Below, piece by piece: positions 50,443-58,452 of a stretch of 64,000 bases of DNA. The notes beneath the pieces are model-generated. The model was given only the letters and a program-made list of their open reading frames with translations, made no database searches and was not told the origin of the DNA. Made by a program: the position numbers and the translations under genes. Within the stretch, counting starts at the first letter, position 1; each line of letters begins with the position of its first letter. The stretch covers positions 310,001 through 374,000 of the forward strand of contig JAXGLZ010000003.1 of the NCBI GenBank assembly GCA_040768925.1. Reading direction: 5' to 3'. The stretch comes from CALNBC01 sp040768925. GTDB taxonomy: Bacteria; Bacillota; Clostridia; Christensenellales; CALWSW01.

Positions 50443-50692
50443 CTTTTTTCGACCCCTTTTGCTGTGGTTTTGTATGCAGCAGCCGCATTCGATCCCCCCT
50501 GGCGGATCACCGCCATCAACACCCTTCCCATCCCGCAAAAAGTTCACGTGAATAGTTTACCATAAAAAGGGGGCAAAACGGCAAGCCTTTCGGCTTTTTG
50601 GCGTTCTTGACAGGCGCGTGTTGCCGTCCATGCATGCGTTCATTTCACATCCGTTCCGCTCGCGTCTGCAACATCAGCTGGCGGGCCAAAAG

Positions 50693-50719
50693 AAAAAGCT
50701 CCCGTACGGGGGCTTTTTC
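50693..50719. terminator. Bidirectional terminator-like hairpin
   Basis: AAAAAGCTCCCGT and ACGGGGGCTTTTT form a stem with one G-T pair, with T runs on both strands. It lies in the 500-base gap 50443-50944, which contains no convincing gene. Confidence 0.65.
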
Positions 50720-50799
50720 GCATTTGTTTGAATCAGCCGGGCCTTCGCGGCCGCTTTCCCTTCCGGACGCACAAAATCACAGAGCTCGTCAAACGGCGT

Positions 50800-50875
50800 C
50801 GCCGGGCGTCAATGCGCAGGAGGGGGTAATCGCATAAAAAAGCTCGGCAAGGTTCGCGCCGCCGGGCGTCAATGC
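50800..50875. repeat. Sixteen-base direct repeat, 60-base period
   Basis: CGCCGGGCGTCAATGC occurs at 50800-50815 and again at 50860-50875. The intervening sequence is not repeated. Confidence 0.6.
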
Positions 50876-50944
50876 CAGCGCGGCCTTTCCATACATAACA
50901 GGCGCATCCCCGCTTGGGCGTCTTCCGGTATTTTCGCGCCTGCG

Positions 50945-51775
50945 TCACACGTATTCAAAACTGGCGTGGCGGCTGGTTTTGTCGAACGCCTCTTTTTTGC
51001 CGATAAAAAACCTGAACCTCGCCTCGCAGTTGGAGCTTTCGTGGATGATCCGCGTCATATCACCCTTGTCCGGCGCGAAAAGCGGATGCCCGCCCGGGCT
51101 TTTCAGGGTGATTTCCAGCCGGTATTTGCCCTGGGCAAGCGCGATGCGCTCCCCGGATCGCGCCAAAACCCTAGCCCCCTTATAAGTCGCCAGCCGATGC
51201 TCCTTCCCCCGCCAAAAAACGATGCAGATGCAGCCCCAAAAACGCATTCCGGCAAAAGGGATCCTCGCCACGGACGCCATGACGGAACAGGGCTCGTCAA
51301 AGCAGTTGCACTGCACCCAGACATATCGGTCGGGGAAAGACCGCCCCCGGTCGCCCTCGATGTATCCCCTGCCTCCCGTAAAGTCGATCGCCTTGCCGTT
51401 CAGCATCAACTCTCCCTCCAGCTCGTGGTCCATGCTGACCACGCTGTGCCTGCATTCCATCGGAAGGTATCGGAACGGCCCCATGATGTCATAGGCGATG
51501 GGCGTCGGGTTGTGGTATTGCAGCGATCCGGTCAGGAAAAGCCGCTCCGTCTGGATGTTCAGCTCCGCCCCGCTTCGCAAAAAGCGGCTGTTTCCTATTT
51601 GAACTTCCGCAAATCCGGATTTTTGATATGCGTCCAAATCATAGGGTATGTTGTACGCCCGTTCGGCGGTGACCACCTGAATAAAGGCCCCGCCGTTGGC
51701 CCTGCCGGGGATCAGGGCGAGCATGGCGCCGCCTTTTTGGTGCTTGTAATACCAGCCTTCGAAATACCTATTCAA
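50945..51775 (-). CDS. Tocopherol-cyclase-like family protein
   Basis: 276 residues. The N-terminus RYFEGWYYKHQKGGAMLALIPG, internal SVVSMDHELEGELMLNGKAIDFTGGRGYIEGDRGRSFPDRYVWVQCN, and late KSPGGHPLFAPDKGDMTRIIHE are the hallmark blocks of the tocopherol cyclase-like (PF14249) family in Firmicutes; a cyclase reaction is not expected in this organism. The start is TTG, in the end of the FAD/Rieske gene with an eight-base overlap, so both are co-translated. Function unknown. Confidence 0.82.
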   Translation of the reverse strand: MNRYFEGWYYKHQKGGAMLALIPGRANGGAFIQVVTAERAYNIPYDLDAYQKSGFAEVQIGNSRFLRSGAELNIQTERLFLTGSLQYHNPTPIAYDIMGPFRYLPMECRHSVVSMDHELEGELMLNGKAIDFTGGRGYIEGDRGRSFPDRYVWVQCNCFDEPCSVMASVARIPFAGMRFWGCICIVFWRGKEHRLATYKGARVLARSGERIALAQGKYRLEITLKSPGGHPLFAPDKGDMTRIIHESSNCEARFRFFIGKKEAFDKTSRHASFEYV

Positions 51776-53078
51776 CGGAGATGCCCCTTTTTGCCGGATT
51801 GTCGATCAGCCGCCCGCGCTCGTCGAAGCGGGAACCGTGGCAGGGGCAGTCCCAGGTCCGTTCGGCTTTGTTCCACCTGAGGGCGCATCCCATGTGCGGG
51901 CAGCGCTTCCCGGGCAGCAGCAAATTGCCCAGGGCGCTGAATCCGTTTACGGCAAGCTGGGGATGCAGCATGGAGCGCCGGGGGGAGAACAATCCCCCGT
52001 ATTCGCTCGTTCCCACGGTGATCAAATCGCGCAATACGTTCGCCGCGACCATGGAGCCTGTCATCCCCCATTTGTTGAAGCCTGCGGCCACGTAAATATG
52101 CGGAGCTGATTTTCTGTGCGCGCCGATGTACGGAACGCCGTCCAGCGTCATGCAATCCTGGGTCGCCCAGGCGAATCTTTCCGCCGCGTTCGGGTACGCG
52201 CTTTTCGCCAGGCTGCGCAATTCTTCGTATCCGCCGCCTTGTTTGCCGGTCTTGTGGTCGCCGCCGCCAAGGAGCAGCAGATCCCCGTAATTCCGAAAGG
52301 AATGGCCGTTCTGCTGCTCGTCCAGATACATGCCGTTCAGTTCCGGCGCGTTTTTTAGCGCGATCACGTAGGAGCGGTGCTGGTACATCTTGACGAAATA
52401 CAGCCCGGGTATGTTGACCATGGGGAAATGCGTGGCAAGAACGATGCTCTTGGCCGCAATCGAGCCGTGCTTTGTGAAGGCCGTGTTTCCCTTGATCTCG
52501 CTGACGAAGGTATCCTCATAGATGTTCAGCTCATTTGCCACCGCGAAAAGCAGCTTCAGCGGATTGAACTGGGCCTGGTTTTCCATCCCCAGCGCCCCGG
52601 CCACGCCGAACGGAAGCGGCGGCCGTTCCTGAAAAACCGGCCGGATGGACAGTTTTTCATAGGCTTTTGCTTCGTTTTCCAGCTTTTTCCGATCCGTAAG
52701 GCTATAGGTATACGCGGTCCTGCTTTCAAAATCGCAGGGAAAGACCGCGGACAGCCTCTCGAATTCGTCGCGCGCAAGCCTGTTTGCTTCATAATATTGG
52801 CGCGCGGCGTCAAGGCCGTACTTCTTGACCAGCTTTTCGTATATCAGGCCGTGCTGGGCCGTTATTTTTGCGGTGGTGTTGCCTGTCACGCCGCTTCCGA
52901 TCCGCCTGGCCTCGACCAGGACGCACGCGACGCCGGCCTGCTGGAGCTTATACGCGCACAGCACGCCCGCCATCCCGCCCCCGATGATCAGAACATCGGT
53001 CTTGATGTTTCCCTCCGGCGGTTTGGCCGGAGGCCGGAGGGCTTCCTTCACACTTTCATGCCAGACTGACCGGATCAT
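51768..53078 (-). CDS. FAD-dependent oxidoreductase with C-terminal Rieske [2Fe-2S] domain
   Basis: 436 residues. DAO-type FAD fold at the N-terminus: DVLIIGGGMAGVLCAYKLQQAG (about 31-52), then VEARRIGSGVTGNTTAKITAQHG; the C-terminal 50 residues hold the Rieske motif CPHMGC-x12-CPCHGSRF (C-x-H, 15 residues, C-x2-H). Similar YhfW-like proteins run to about 500 residues; this one ends soon after the Rieske loop (DNPAKRGISVE). The substrate is unknown. I prefer ATG at 53078 over GTG at 53087. Coupled to the tocopherol-cyclase-like gene. Confidence 0.9.
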   Translation of the reverse strand: MIRSVWHESVKEALRPPAKPPEGNIKTDVLIIGGGMAGVLCAYKLQQAGVACVLVEARRIGSGVTGNTTAKITAQHGLIYEKLVKKYGLDAARQYYEANRLARDEFERLSAVFPCDFESRTAYTYSLTDRKKLENEAKAYEKLSIRPVFQERPPLPFGVAGALGMENQAQFNPLKLLFAVANELNIYEDTFVSEIKGNTAFTKHGSIAAKSIVLATHFPMVNIPGLYFVKMYQHRSYVIALKNAPELNGMYLDEQQNGHSFRNYGDLLLLGGGDHKTGKQGGGYEELRSLAKSAYPNAAERFAWATQDCMTLDGVPYIGAHRKSAPHIYVAAGFNKWGMTGSMVAANVLRDLITVGTSEYGGLFSPRRSMLHPQLAVNGFSALGNLLLPGKRCPHMGCALRWNKAERTWDCPCHGSRFDERGRLIDNPAKRGISVE

Positions 53079-53115
53079 AGCCGCCACCTATTCTGTCCGG
53101 CAAAGGCGCCGGGCT

Positions 53116-53343
53116 TCATAATCCATCATGCAGCATTTTCAGCGCTTCGGCCAGACGATACTTCGCGTCGTCCCCTGTCGCCGCGCCCTGAATGTATCCG
53201 ATGAGCACGCTTTTTTGCTCGTTAGTCAGCCTGCCGAAAGTATCCAGGGCTTTGGGGTCCTGCGCAAGCTGCATCCCCAGCCCCAGCGGCAGATCGGGTC
53301 CGTCCGGATTGATGCCTGTTCCGATGAAAGTCGAAGCGCTCAT
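53116..53343 (-). CDS. Conserved small protein, 75 residues, function unknown
   Basis: 75 residues, starting MSASTFIGTGINPDGPDLPLGLGMQLAQ and continuing with a helical DTFGRLTNEQKSVLIGYIQGA and RLAEALKMLHDGL. It resembles small proteins common in Clostridia (FIGTG near the start, YIQ later) without an assigned role. GGAGGAAGC precedes the ATG. It lies 38 bases before the FAD/Rieske gene on the same strand. Confidence 0.75.
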   Translation of the reverse strand: MSASTFIGTGINPDGPDLPLGLGMQLAQDPKALDTFGRLTNEQKSVLIGYIQGAATGDDAKYRLAEALKMLHDGL

Positions 53344-53700
53344 TTTGCTTCCTCCCTGATTGTTGCTGTGAGCCGGCGTCCGCTCCCGGCGCTTGCCGTT
53401 GCCGCCGCTGTCTGAGGGTTCCGGGAAAGCGGCCCGCATCTTGCGGCAACCGCGCGGCGCCAACGCTTTGAATGCGCCGGGTTCATATTTGTCACCGCTA
53501 GTATTCCCAAAATGCCGGGGAATGAACTGGAATATGCTGGCGCATGAAGGCGCGGGCTTTTTTCCCCGCGTAAAAACCGCTTTGCGCGAAACAGCCCGCG
53601 GCGAGCAAAAAGCCGCCCGTTCTTCCTCAAGGCGGCCGAATTCGGATGATGATCGCGTCGTCCGCGTCGCAGGACGGCTTTGCGCCGAAGTATTCAAATC
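53344..53700 (-). other. Gap without a gene; one terminator-like hairpin
   Basis: No supported reading frame. GCCGCC/GGCGGC (53636-53631 and 53617-53612) with TTTTT after it on the minus strand (53606-53611 region) is a second terminator-like element behind the EamA gene. No promoter for the 75-residue gene was clear. Confidence 0.45.
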
Positions 53701-53728
53701 AAAAAAGCTGTCCGTGGATCCGGACAGC
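53701..53728 (-). terminator. Terminator of the EamA transporter gene
   Basis: Eight-base perfect arms GCTGTCCG/CGGACAGC, six-base loop, then TTTTTT on the minus strand. Confidence 0.88.
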
Positions 53729-53756
53729 CCGAGAAAATCTTCGGTGTTTATAATTT

Positions 53757-54668
53757 TTATGCATCCGCGCCGCTTTGCGCCTTTTTGCGCGCCCGCAAAA
53801 AACTCCATTTCGTTTCCGAAGTAACGACCGCAGCGAAGATCACGGCAAATCCCAGAACCAGCCTTGGGGTCAGCACTTCTCCGTAAAGCAGCGTGGAGCA
53901 CGCCACGCCGAAAACCGCTTCCTGGCTCAAAAGGATGGAAGCGGCGCTGGGGGAAGCGTGCCTTTGGCCATAGGTCTGGCAAAGCATCGCCACAGCCGAA
54001 GCAAGGAAGGTGAGATACGCAAGCCTCCAAAGGCTTTCGCCGGAAAAGGCGGAAGCCGCCGGGAAGCTTTCGGTCAGCCCGCCGGCGATCCAGGCGCAGA
54101 TTCCCGCCGAAACGAACTGGACGATCGTCACCAGAGAAGCGTCGTATTTGCCGCATCTGCGCGAAAGCACGACGATGTGCACGGCGTATAAAAATCCGCC
54201 GAGGATGGTCAAAGAATCCCCCCGGCCAATGCTCAGGCCGTCCGACATCGAAACCAGCCCGATGCCCAAAAGGCAGAGCGCGGCGGCGGAAATGTTCCAG
54301 ACCGTGGGGCGTTCGCCGCCGGCCATCCAAAAAAGGAAGGGAACGATCACGCAGTAAACCGCGGTGAGGAACGCGTTTTTCCCCGGGGTGGTTTCCGTTA
54401 TGCCGAAGGTTTGGGTGGTATACGCGGCAAACAGGCAGATTCCCGCGATTCCCGCATTGACGAGCAGGCCCTTGTCGATTTTTTTGAGCCGCTTTCTGAA
54501 CAGTACGGCCAGCATCAGGGACGCGGCCGTAAAACGGATGGCCAGCAGATACATGGGCGGAAAAACGTCCAAAACATTTTTGATCACCACAAAGGACAGC
54601 CCCCAGATCAAAGCTGCAGAAAGCAGGGCAATCTGCGGCAGGAAGCGGCCTGCCGGTTTTTCGTTCAT
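53757..54668 (-). CDS. EamA/DMT-family transporter
   Basis: 303 residues with ten predicted helices in two EamA repeats (about 10-145 and 155-290). Typical segments: LLSAALIWGLSFVVIKNVLD at the start, GITETTPGKNAFLTAVYCVIVPF in the first repeat, and SILLSQEAVFGVACSTLLYGEVLTPRLVLGFAVIF in the second. Drug/metabolite exporters of this type move amino acids or other small metabolites; the substrate is unknown. ATG at 54668 follows AAAGGAG. A terminator follows the gene. Confidence 0.9.
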   Translation of the reverse strand: MNEKPAGRFLPQIALLSAALIWGLSFVVIKNVLDVFPPMYLLAIRFTAASLMLAVLFRKRLKKIDKGLLVNAGIAGICLFAAYTTQTFGITETTPGKNAFLTAVYCVIVPFLFWMAGGERPTVWNISAAALCLLGIGLVSMSDGLSIGRGDSLTILGGFLYAVHIVVLSRRCGKYDASLVTIVQFVSAGICAWIAGGLTESFPAASAFSGESLWRLAYLTFLASAVAMLCQTYGQRHASPSAASILLSQEAVFGVACSTLLYGEVLTPRLVLGFAVIFAAVVTSETKWSFLRARKKAQSGADA

Positions 54669-55184
54669 GGCGGTGTACTCCTTTGCGGCGCTGGCTCCGC
54701 CGCATGCGCGGCGGACAGAGATCAGTATATGCGCTTTTGCCTGATAAAGCAAGCATATTTATTCATTTTCATGAATGCGCCTTCAGCCCGCGTCCGCTGT
54801 TCGGGCGTTTTGGCATCGATCCTCTGTTTCCTGCCGCCAATTCAAAAATCGGCAGGCGCCCCACAGCCTTTCAGGTTCTTGCAGGAGCCCGCGCCCTTGG
54901 CGTCGCTTTTGAGCGGACGCGGCCATACAGCGCTTTTGCTGAATTGACCCCCACCCTGGAGGCGGGTTATTGCCCATAACTTTTTTCATATTCCCGTATA
55001 GAAATTGCCAAGTCAAATTTGCCGAAAATTTATCAACTTATGCTCCCAAAAACATCTATGCTGTGGTACAATGTGTTGGTCCAATCGTTTCGAATTGGTA
55101 TTTGCAGATTTAAGACGTCCTTTTGTACCCGAATCACCCTGACGATCATAAAACTCCCAAGTCACAAGGAGGTAGCGTTCAGCA
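54669..55184. other. Regulatory gap before the hydrogenase operon
   Basis: 516 bases with no supported gene. The part nearest the operon contains TACAAT at 55067-55072 without a good -35, and a small dyad CCAAT-N8-ATTGG at 55081-55098. No recognisable Rex-type site was found. GGAGG before the hydC start is clear. Confidence 0.4.
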
Positions 55185-55658
55185 ATGACCACAGAACAAA
55201 AATATGAAAAATTAAAGCAAACCATCGACCAATGGAAGGGCAAAGAAGGCTCTCTTATGCCCGTCATGCACGAAGCGCAGGACCTCTTCGGCTGCATTGA
55301 CGAAGAGACCCAGGAATTCATCAGCAAACACTTGGGCTGCAAAAAGAGCCACATCTACGGCGTGGCGACCTTCTATTCGCGCTTCACCCTTACGGGCCGC
55401 GGAAAGAACATCATCAACTGCTGCCTCGGAACCGCCTGCTATGTTCGCGGCGCTCAGGACGTGTACGACGAATTCGCGAAGCAGCTCGGGGTCCAGCCCG
55501 GCAGCACCACGCCGGACGGTCTTTTTACCCTTGAATCCGCCAGGTGCATCGGCTGCTGCGGCCTTGCGCCGGCACTCATGATAAACGAAGAGGTTTACGG
55601 CAGGCTCACGCCGCAAAGCGTGGCCGAGATCCTCGCCAAATACCGCGAGATCGGCTGA
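55185..55658 (+). CDS. hydC: NuoE-like subunit of the [FeFe] hydrogenase complex
   Basis: 157 residues, thioredoxin-like [2Fe-2S] protein of the NuoE/HydC family. An N-terminal helical part (LMPVMHEAQDLFGCIDEE) is followed by HIYGVATFYSRFTLTGRG and the cluster cysteines CLGTAC (residues 80 and 85) and CIGCC (121 and 125). In electron-bifurcating hydrogenases it joins HydB and HydA and passes electrons between NADH and ferredoxin. First gene of the operon; ATG follows AAGGAGGTAGCGTTCAGCA. Confidence 0.93.
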   Translation: MTTEQKYEKLKQTIDQWKGKEGSLMPVMHEAQDLFGCIDEETQEFISKHLGCKKSHIYGVATFYSRFTLTGRGKNIINCCLGTACYVRGAQDVYDEFAKQLGVQPGSTTPDGLFTLESARCIGCCGLAPALMINEEVYGRLTPQSVAEILAKYREIG

Positions 55659-55671
55659 AGCCGCGAACGCC

Positions 55672-56223
55672 ATGCGAGAGCTTTCCCTGCACATTCTGGA
55701 CATCGTTCAGAACGCCATCGCCGCCGGCGCTTCCCTCGTCACCATTGGGATCGACGAACAGACAGGAAGCGATCTTCTCGCCATTTCCGTGACGGACGAC
55801 GGCTGCGGAATGCCGAAAGAACTGCTGAAATCCGTTTCCGACCCCTTTACGACCACGCGGTCCACAAGAAAAGTCGGCCTCGGAATTCCCCTGATGAAGG
55901 CCGGCGCGCTCCGCTGTGGGGGCGATCTTTCCATCCGTTCCGAATTGGGGAAGGGAACCGCGCTTACCGCGACTTACCGGCTGAGCCATATCGACCGCCC
56001 CCCTTTGGGCGATATCGCGGAAACCGTGGTCACCCTCGTCGCCTGCAACCCGGAAAAGCCGGACTTTGTACTAAATTACCGGGTTGACGATCTGGAATAC
56101 GCCTTCGACACGCGGCAGGCAAGGAACGCCCTTGGCCCCGTGCCGCTGACGACGCCGGAAGTCCTGGCATGGATGAGTCACAATCTGAAAGAAGGAATTC
56201 AAGACTTACACGGAGGTGCCTGA
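55672..56223 (+). CDS. GHKL-type ATP-binding protein of the hydrogenase operon
   Basis: 183 residues: a stand-alone histidine-kinase-type ATPase domain with N-box DIVQNAIAAGA, G1 box DDGCGMP, F/G2 region DPFTTTRSTRKVGLGIPLM and a C-terminal tail that is not a receiver or dimerisation domain. No phospho-accepting His domain is present. A gene of this type is commonly placed between hydC and hydB in Clostridia, so it belongs to the complex's biogenesis or regulation, but its action is not established. Confidence 0.85.
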   Translation: MRELSLHILDIVQNAIAAGASLVTIGIDEQTGSDLLAISVTDDGCGMPKELLKSVSDPFTTTRSTRKVGLGIPLMKAGALRCGGDLSIRSELGKGTALTATYRLSHIDRPPLGDIAETVVTLVACNPEKPDFVLNYRVDDLEYAFDTRQARNALGPVPLTTPEVLAWMSHNLKEGIQDLHGGA

Positions 56224-56226
56224 ATA

Positions 56227-56598
56227 ATGAAGACCCTGGCTGATCTCGAAGCGATCCGCAAAAGGACGCTCGACAACCTGAATACCCGCAAGGACGAGCA
56301 TTCCACCCGAGTCGTTGTGGGCATGGCCACCTGCGGGATCGCGGCGGGCGCGCGCCCGGTCATGGCCGCCTTTATCGACGAGGTTGCCAAGCGCAACCTT
56401 CATCACGTGACCATCGCCCAGACCGGCTGCATCGGCCTGTGCAGGCTGGAGCCCATCGTTGAAATCACAAAAGCGGACGAAGAAAAGGTTACATATTGCA
56501 AGGTGACGCCGGAGATCGCCCGCGAGATCGTCGCTTCTCATCTGGTCAACGGCAAAGTGCTGAACAAGTACACCATTGGCTATTTCGAGAACAACTAA
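56227..56598 (+). CDS. Thioredoxin-like [2Fe-2S] ferredoxin domain protein
   Basis: 123 residues. Cluster cysteines are seen in VVGMATCGIAAGARPVM and TGCIGLCRLEPIVEI, the same fold as the N-terminal part of HydB. It follows the ATPase gene by three bases and precedes hydB, as in other clostridial hyd operons, and probably serves as an electron-transfer subunit. ATG follows GGAGGTGCCTGAATA. Confidence 0.88.
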   Translation: MKTLADLEAIRKRTLDNLNTRKDEHSTRVVVGMATCGIAAGARPVMAAFIDEVAKRNLHHVTIAQTGCIGLCRLEPIVEITKADEEKVTYCKVTPEIAREIVASHLVNGKVLNKYTIGYFENN

Positions 56599-56624
56599 GA
56601 CGGCGCACAGGAGGTTTTGTCACC

Positions 56625-58421
56625 ATGAAGTTCTACCGTTCACACGTTCTGATCTGCGGCGGCACCGGCTGCACATCCTCCGGTTCCAGCCAATTGATTC
56701 ACAAATTTGAGGAAGAAATCGCCCGCGCGGGCCTTTCCGACGAAGTCCAGGTCGTGCGCACCGGCTGTTTCGGCCTTTGCGAGCTCGGGCCGGTCTGCAT
56801 CATTTACCCCGAAGGCTCCTTTTACGCCAGGCTGACCGAGGACCACGTTTCCGAAATCGTGGAGGAGCACCTTCTCAAGGGCCGCATCTGCACCAAATAC
56901 CTTTATTCCGAATCCGTCTCCGAGGACAACGTCACGAAGCCCCTGATGGAGATCGATTTTTATAAGAAGCAGTGCCGCATCGCCCTGCATAACTGCGGCG
57001 TGATCGATCCCGAGAACATCGACGAATACATCGCCTTCGACGGCTACAAGGCCCTGGCCAAATGCCTGACCGAGATGGCCCCGAAGGACGTGGTGGACAC
57101 CGTCACCGCCTCCGGCCTGCGCGGCCGCGGCGGCGCGGGCTTCCCCACGGGCAGGAAGTGGTATTTTGCCCAAATGGCCAAGGGCGACCGGAAATTCGTC
57201 GCCTGCAACGCGGACGAGGGCGACCCCGGCGCGTTTATGGACCGCTCGGTGCTGGAAGGCGACCCCCACTGCGTGCTGGAGGCCATGGCCATCGCCGGGT
57301 ACGCCATCGGCGCAAACCAGGGCTATATCTACATCCGCGCCGAATACCCCATCGCCGTCAAGCGCCTGAACATCGCCATCAAACAGGCCAGGGAATACGG
57401 CCTTTTGGGCAAGGGCATCCTCGGCACGGACTTTGATTTCGACATCGAGCTGCGCCTGGGCGCCGGCGCCTTCGTCTGCGGCGAGGAAACCGCGCTGATC
57501 GCCTCCATCGAGGGCAACCGCGGCGAGCCCCGGCCCCGCCCTCCCTTCCCGGCGAACAGCGGCATCTTCGGCAAACCCACGCTGCTGAACAACGTGGAAA
57601 CCTACGCGAACATCACCCAGATCATCCTAAACGGTGCAGAATGGTATTCCTCCATCGGCACCGGGACCAGCAAGGGCACAAAGGTCTTTGCCCTGGGCGG
57701 CAAGATCAACAACACCGGCCTGGTGGAAGTCCCCATGGGAACCTCCTTGCGGGACATCATCTATGAGATCGGCGGCGGCTGCCCGAACGGCAAGAAGTTC
57801 AAGGCCGCCCAGACCGGCGGGCCCTCCGGCGGCTGCATCCCCGCCAGCCTGATCGACACGCCCATCGATTACGAGCACCTGACGGCCATCGGCTCTATGA
57901 TGGGCTCCGGCGGCCTGATCGTCATGGACGAAACCACCTGCATGGTGGACATCGCCAAGTTCTATCTCGAATTCACGGTGGACGAATCCTGCGGAAAATG
58001 CCCGCCCTGCCGCATCGGCACCCGCAGAATGCTCGACCTGCTGACGGACATTACCGAAGGCCGCGGCAAGCCGGGGGACATCGAGCGGCTGGAAACGCTG
58101 GGGAAAAACATCAGCGCCACCGCGCTTTGCGCCCTGGGCCAGACCGCGCCGAACCCCGTCATGTCCACCATCCGCTATTTCAGGGACGAATACGAGGCCC
58201 ACATCAACGAAAAGCGCTGCCCCTCCGGCGTCTGCCGCAAGCTGCTCTCCTTCGTGATCGACCCCGAAAAGTGCAAAGGCTGCAGCCTCTGCGCGAGGAA
58301 CTGCCCGGTAAACGCCATTTCCGGCGAGCTGAAGAAGCCCTATTCGATCGACACGAAGACCTGCATCAAGTGCGGCGCCTGTATCGAAAAGTGCCGGTTC
58401 GGCGCCATCTCCAAACGGTAA
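56625..58421 (+). CDS. hydB: NuoF-like NADH-binding subunit of the [FeFe] hydrogenase
   Basis: 598 residues. Domains in order: N-terminal thioredoxin-like [2Fe-2S] (CGGTGC at about 12, TGCFGLC at about 47), the NADH/FMN domain with GLRGRGGAGFPTGRKW, ADEGDPGAFMDRSVLEGDPH and GAGAFVCGEETALIASIEG, the SLBB segment, the [4Fe-4S] site ESCGKCPPCRIGTRRM, and a C-terminal bacterial ferredoxin (CKGCSLCARNC, CIKCGACIEKC). Such HydB proteins oxidise or form NADH with flavin-based bifurcation. ATG at 56625 follows AGGAGG. Confidence 0.96.
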   Translation: MKFYRSHVLICGGTGCTSSGSSQLIHKFEEEIARAGLSDEVQVVRTGCFGLCELGPVCIIYPEGSFYARLTEDHVSEIVEEHLLKGRICTKYLYSESVSEDNVTKPLMEIDFYKKQCRIALHNCGVIDPENIDEYIAFDGYKALAKCLTEMAPKDVVDTVTASGLRGRGGAGFPTGRKWYFAQMAKGDRKFVACNADEGDPGAFMDRSVLEGDPHCVLEAMAIAGYAIGANQGYIYIRAEYPIAVKRLNIAIKQAREYGLLGKGILGTDFDFDIELRLGAGAFVCGEETALIASIEGNRGEPRPRPPFPANSGIFGKPTLLNNVETYANITQIILNGAEWYSSIGTGTSKGTKVFALGGKINNTGLVEVPMGTSLRDIIYEIGGGCPNGKKFKAAQTGGPSGGCIPASLIDTPIDYEHLTAIGSMMGSGGLIVMDETTCMVDIAKFYLEFTVDESCGKCPPCRIGTRRMLDLLTDITEGRGKPGDIERLETLGKNISATALCALGQTAPNPVMSTIRYFRDEYEAHINEKRCPSGVCRKLLSFVIDPEKCKGCSLCARNCPVNAISGELKKPYSIDTKTCIKCGACIEKCRFGAISKR

Positions 58422-58452
58422 TGAGCGTCATTCAAACGAAAGGAACATACTC

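Noticed and set aside
50733..50948. A 71-codon minus-strand frame with a repeated IDARRR peptide
   Set aside because: The peptide repeat just reflects the 16-bp DNA direct repeat; Arg-rich, no ribosome site and no known family.
53116..54756. A 546-codon minus-strand frame spanning the EamA gene and the 75-residue gene
   Set aside because: It is an off-frame reading of EamA that happens to run into the frame of the real 75-residue gene; only the last 75 codons have a ribosome site and family-like sequence.
54669..55184. Rex-type operator before the hydrogenase operon
   Set aside because: Expected by biology, but no TTGTTAA/TTAACAA-like dyad was found; only a weak CCAAT/ATTGG dyad is present.
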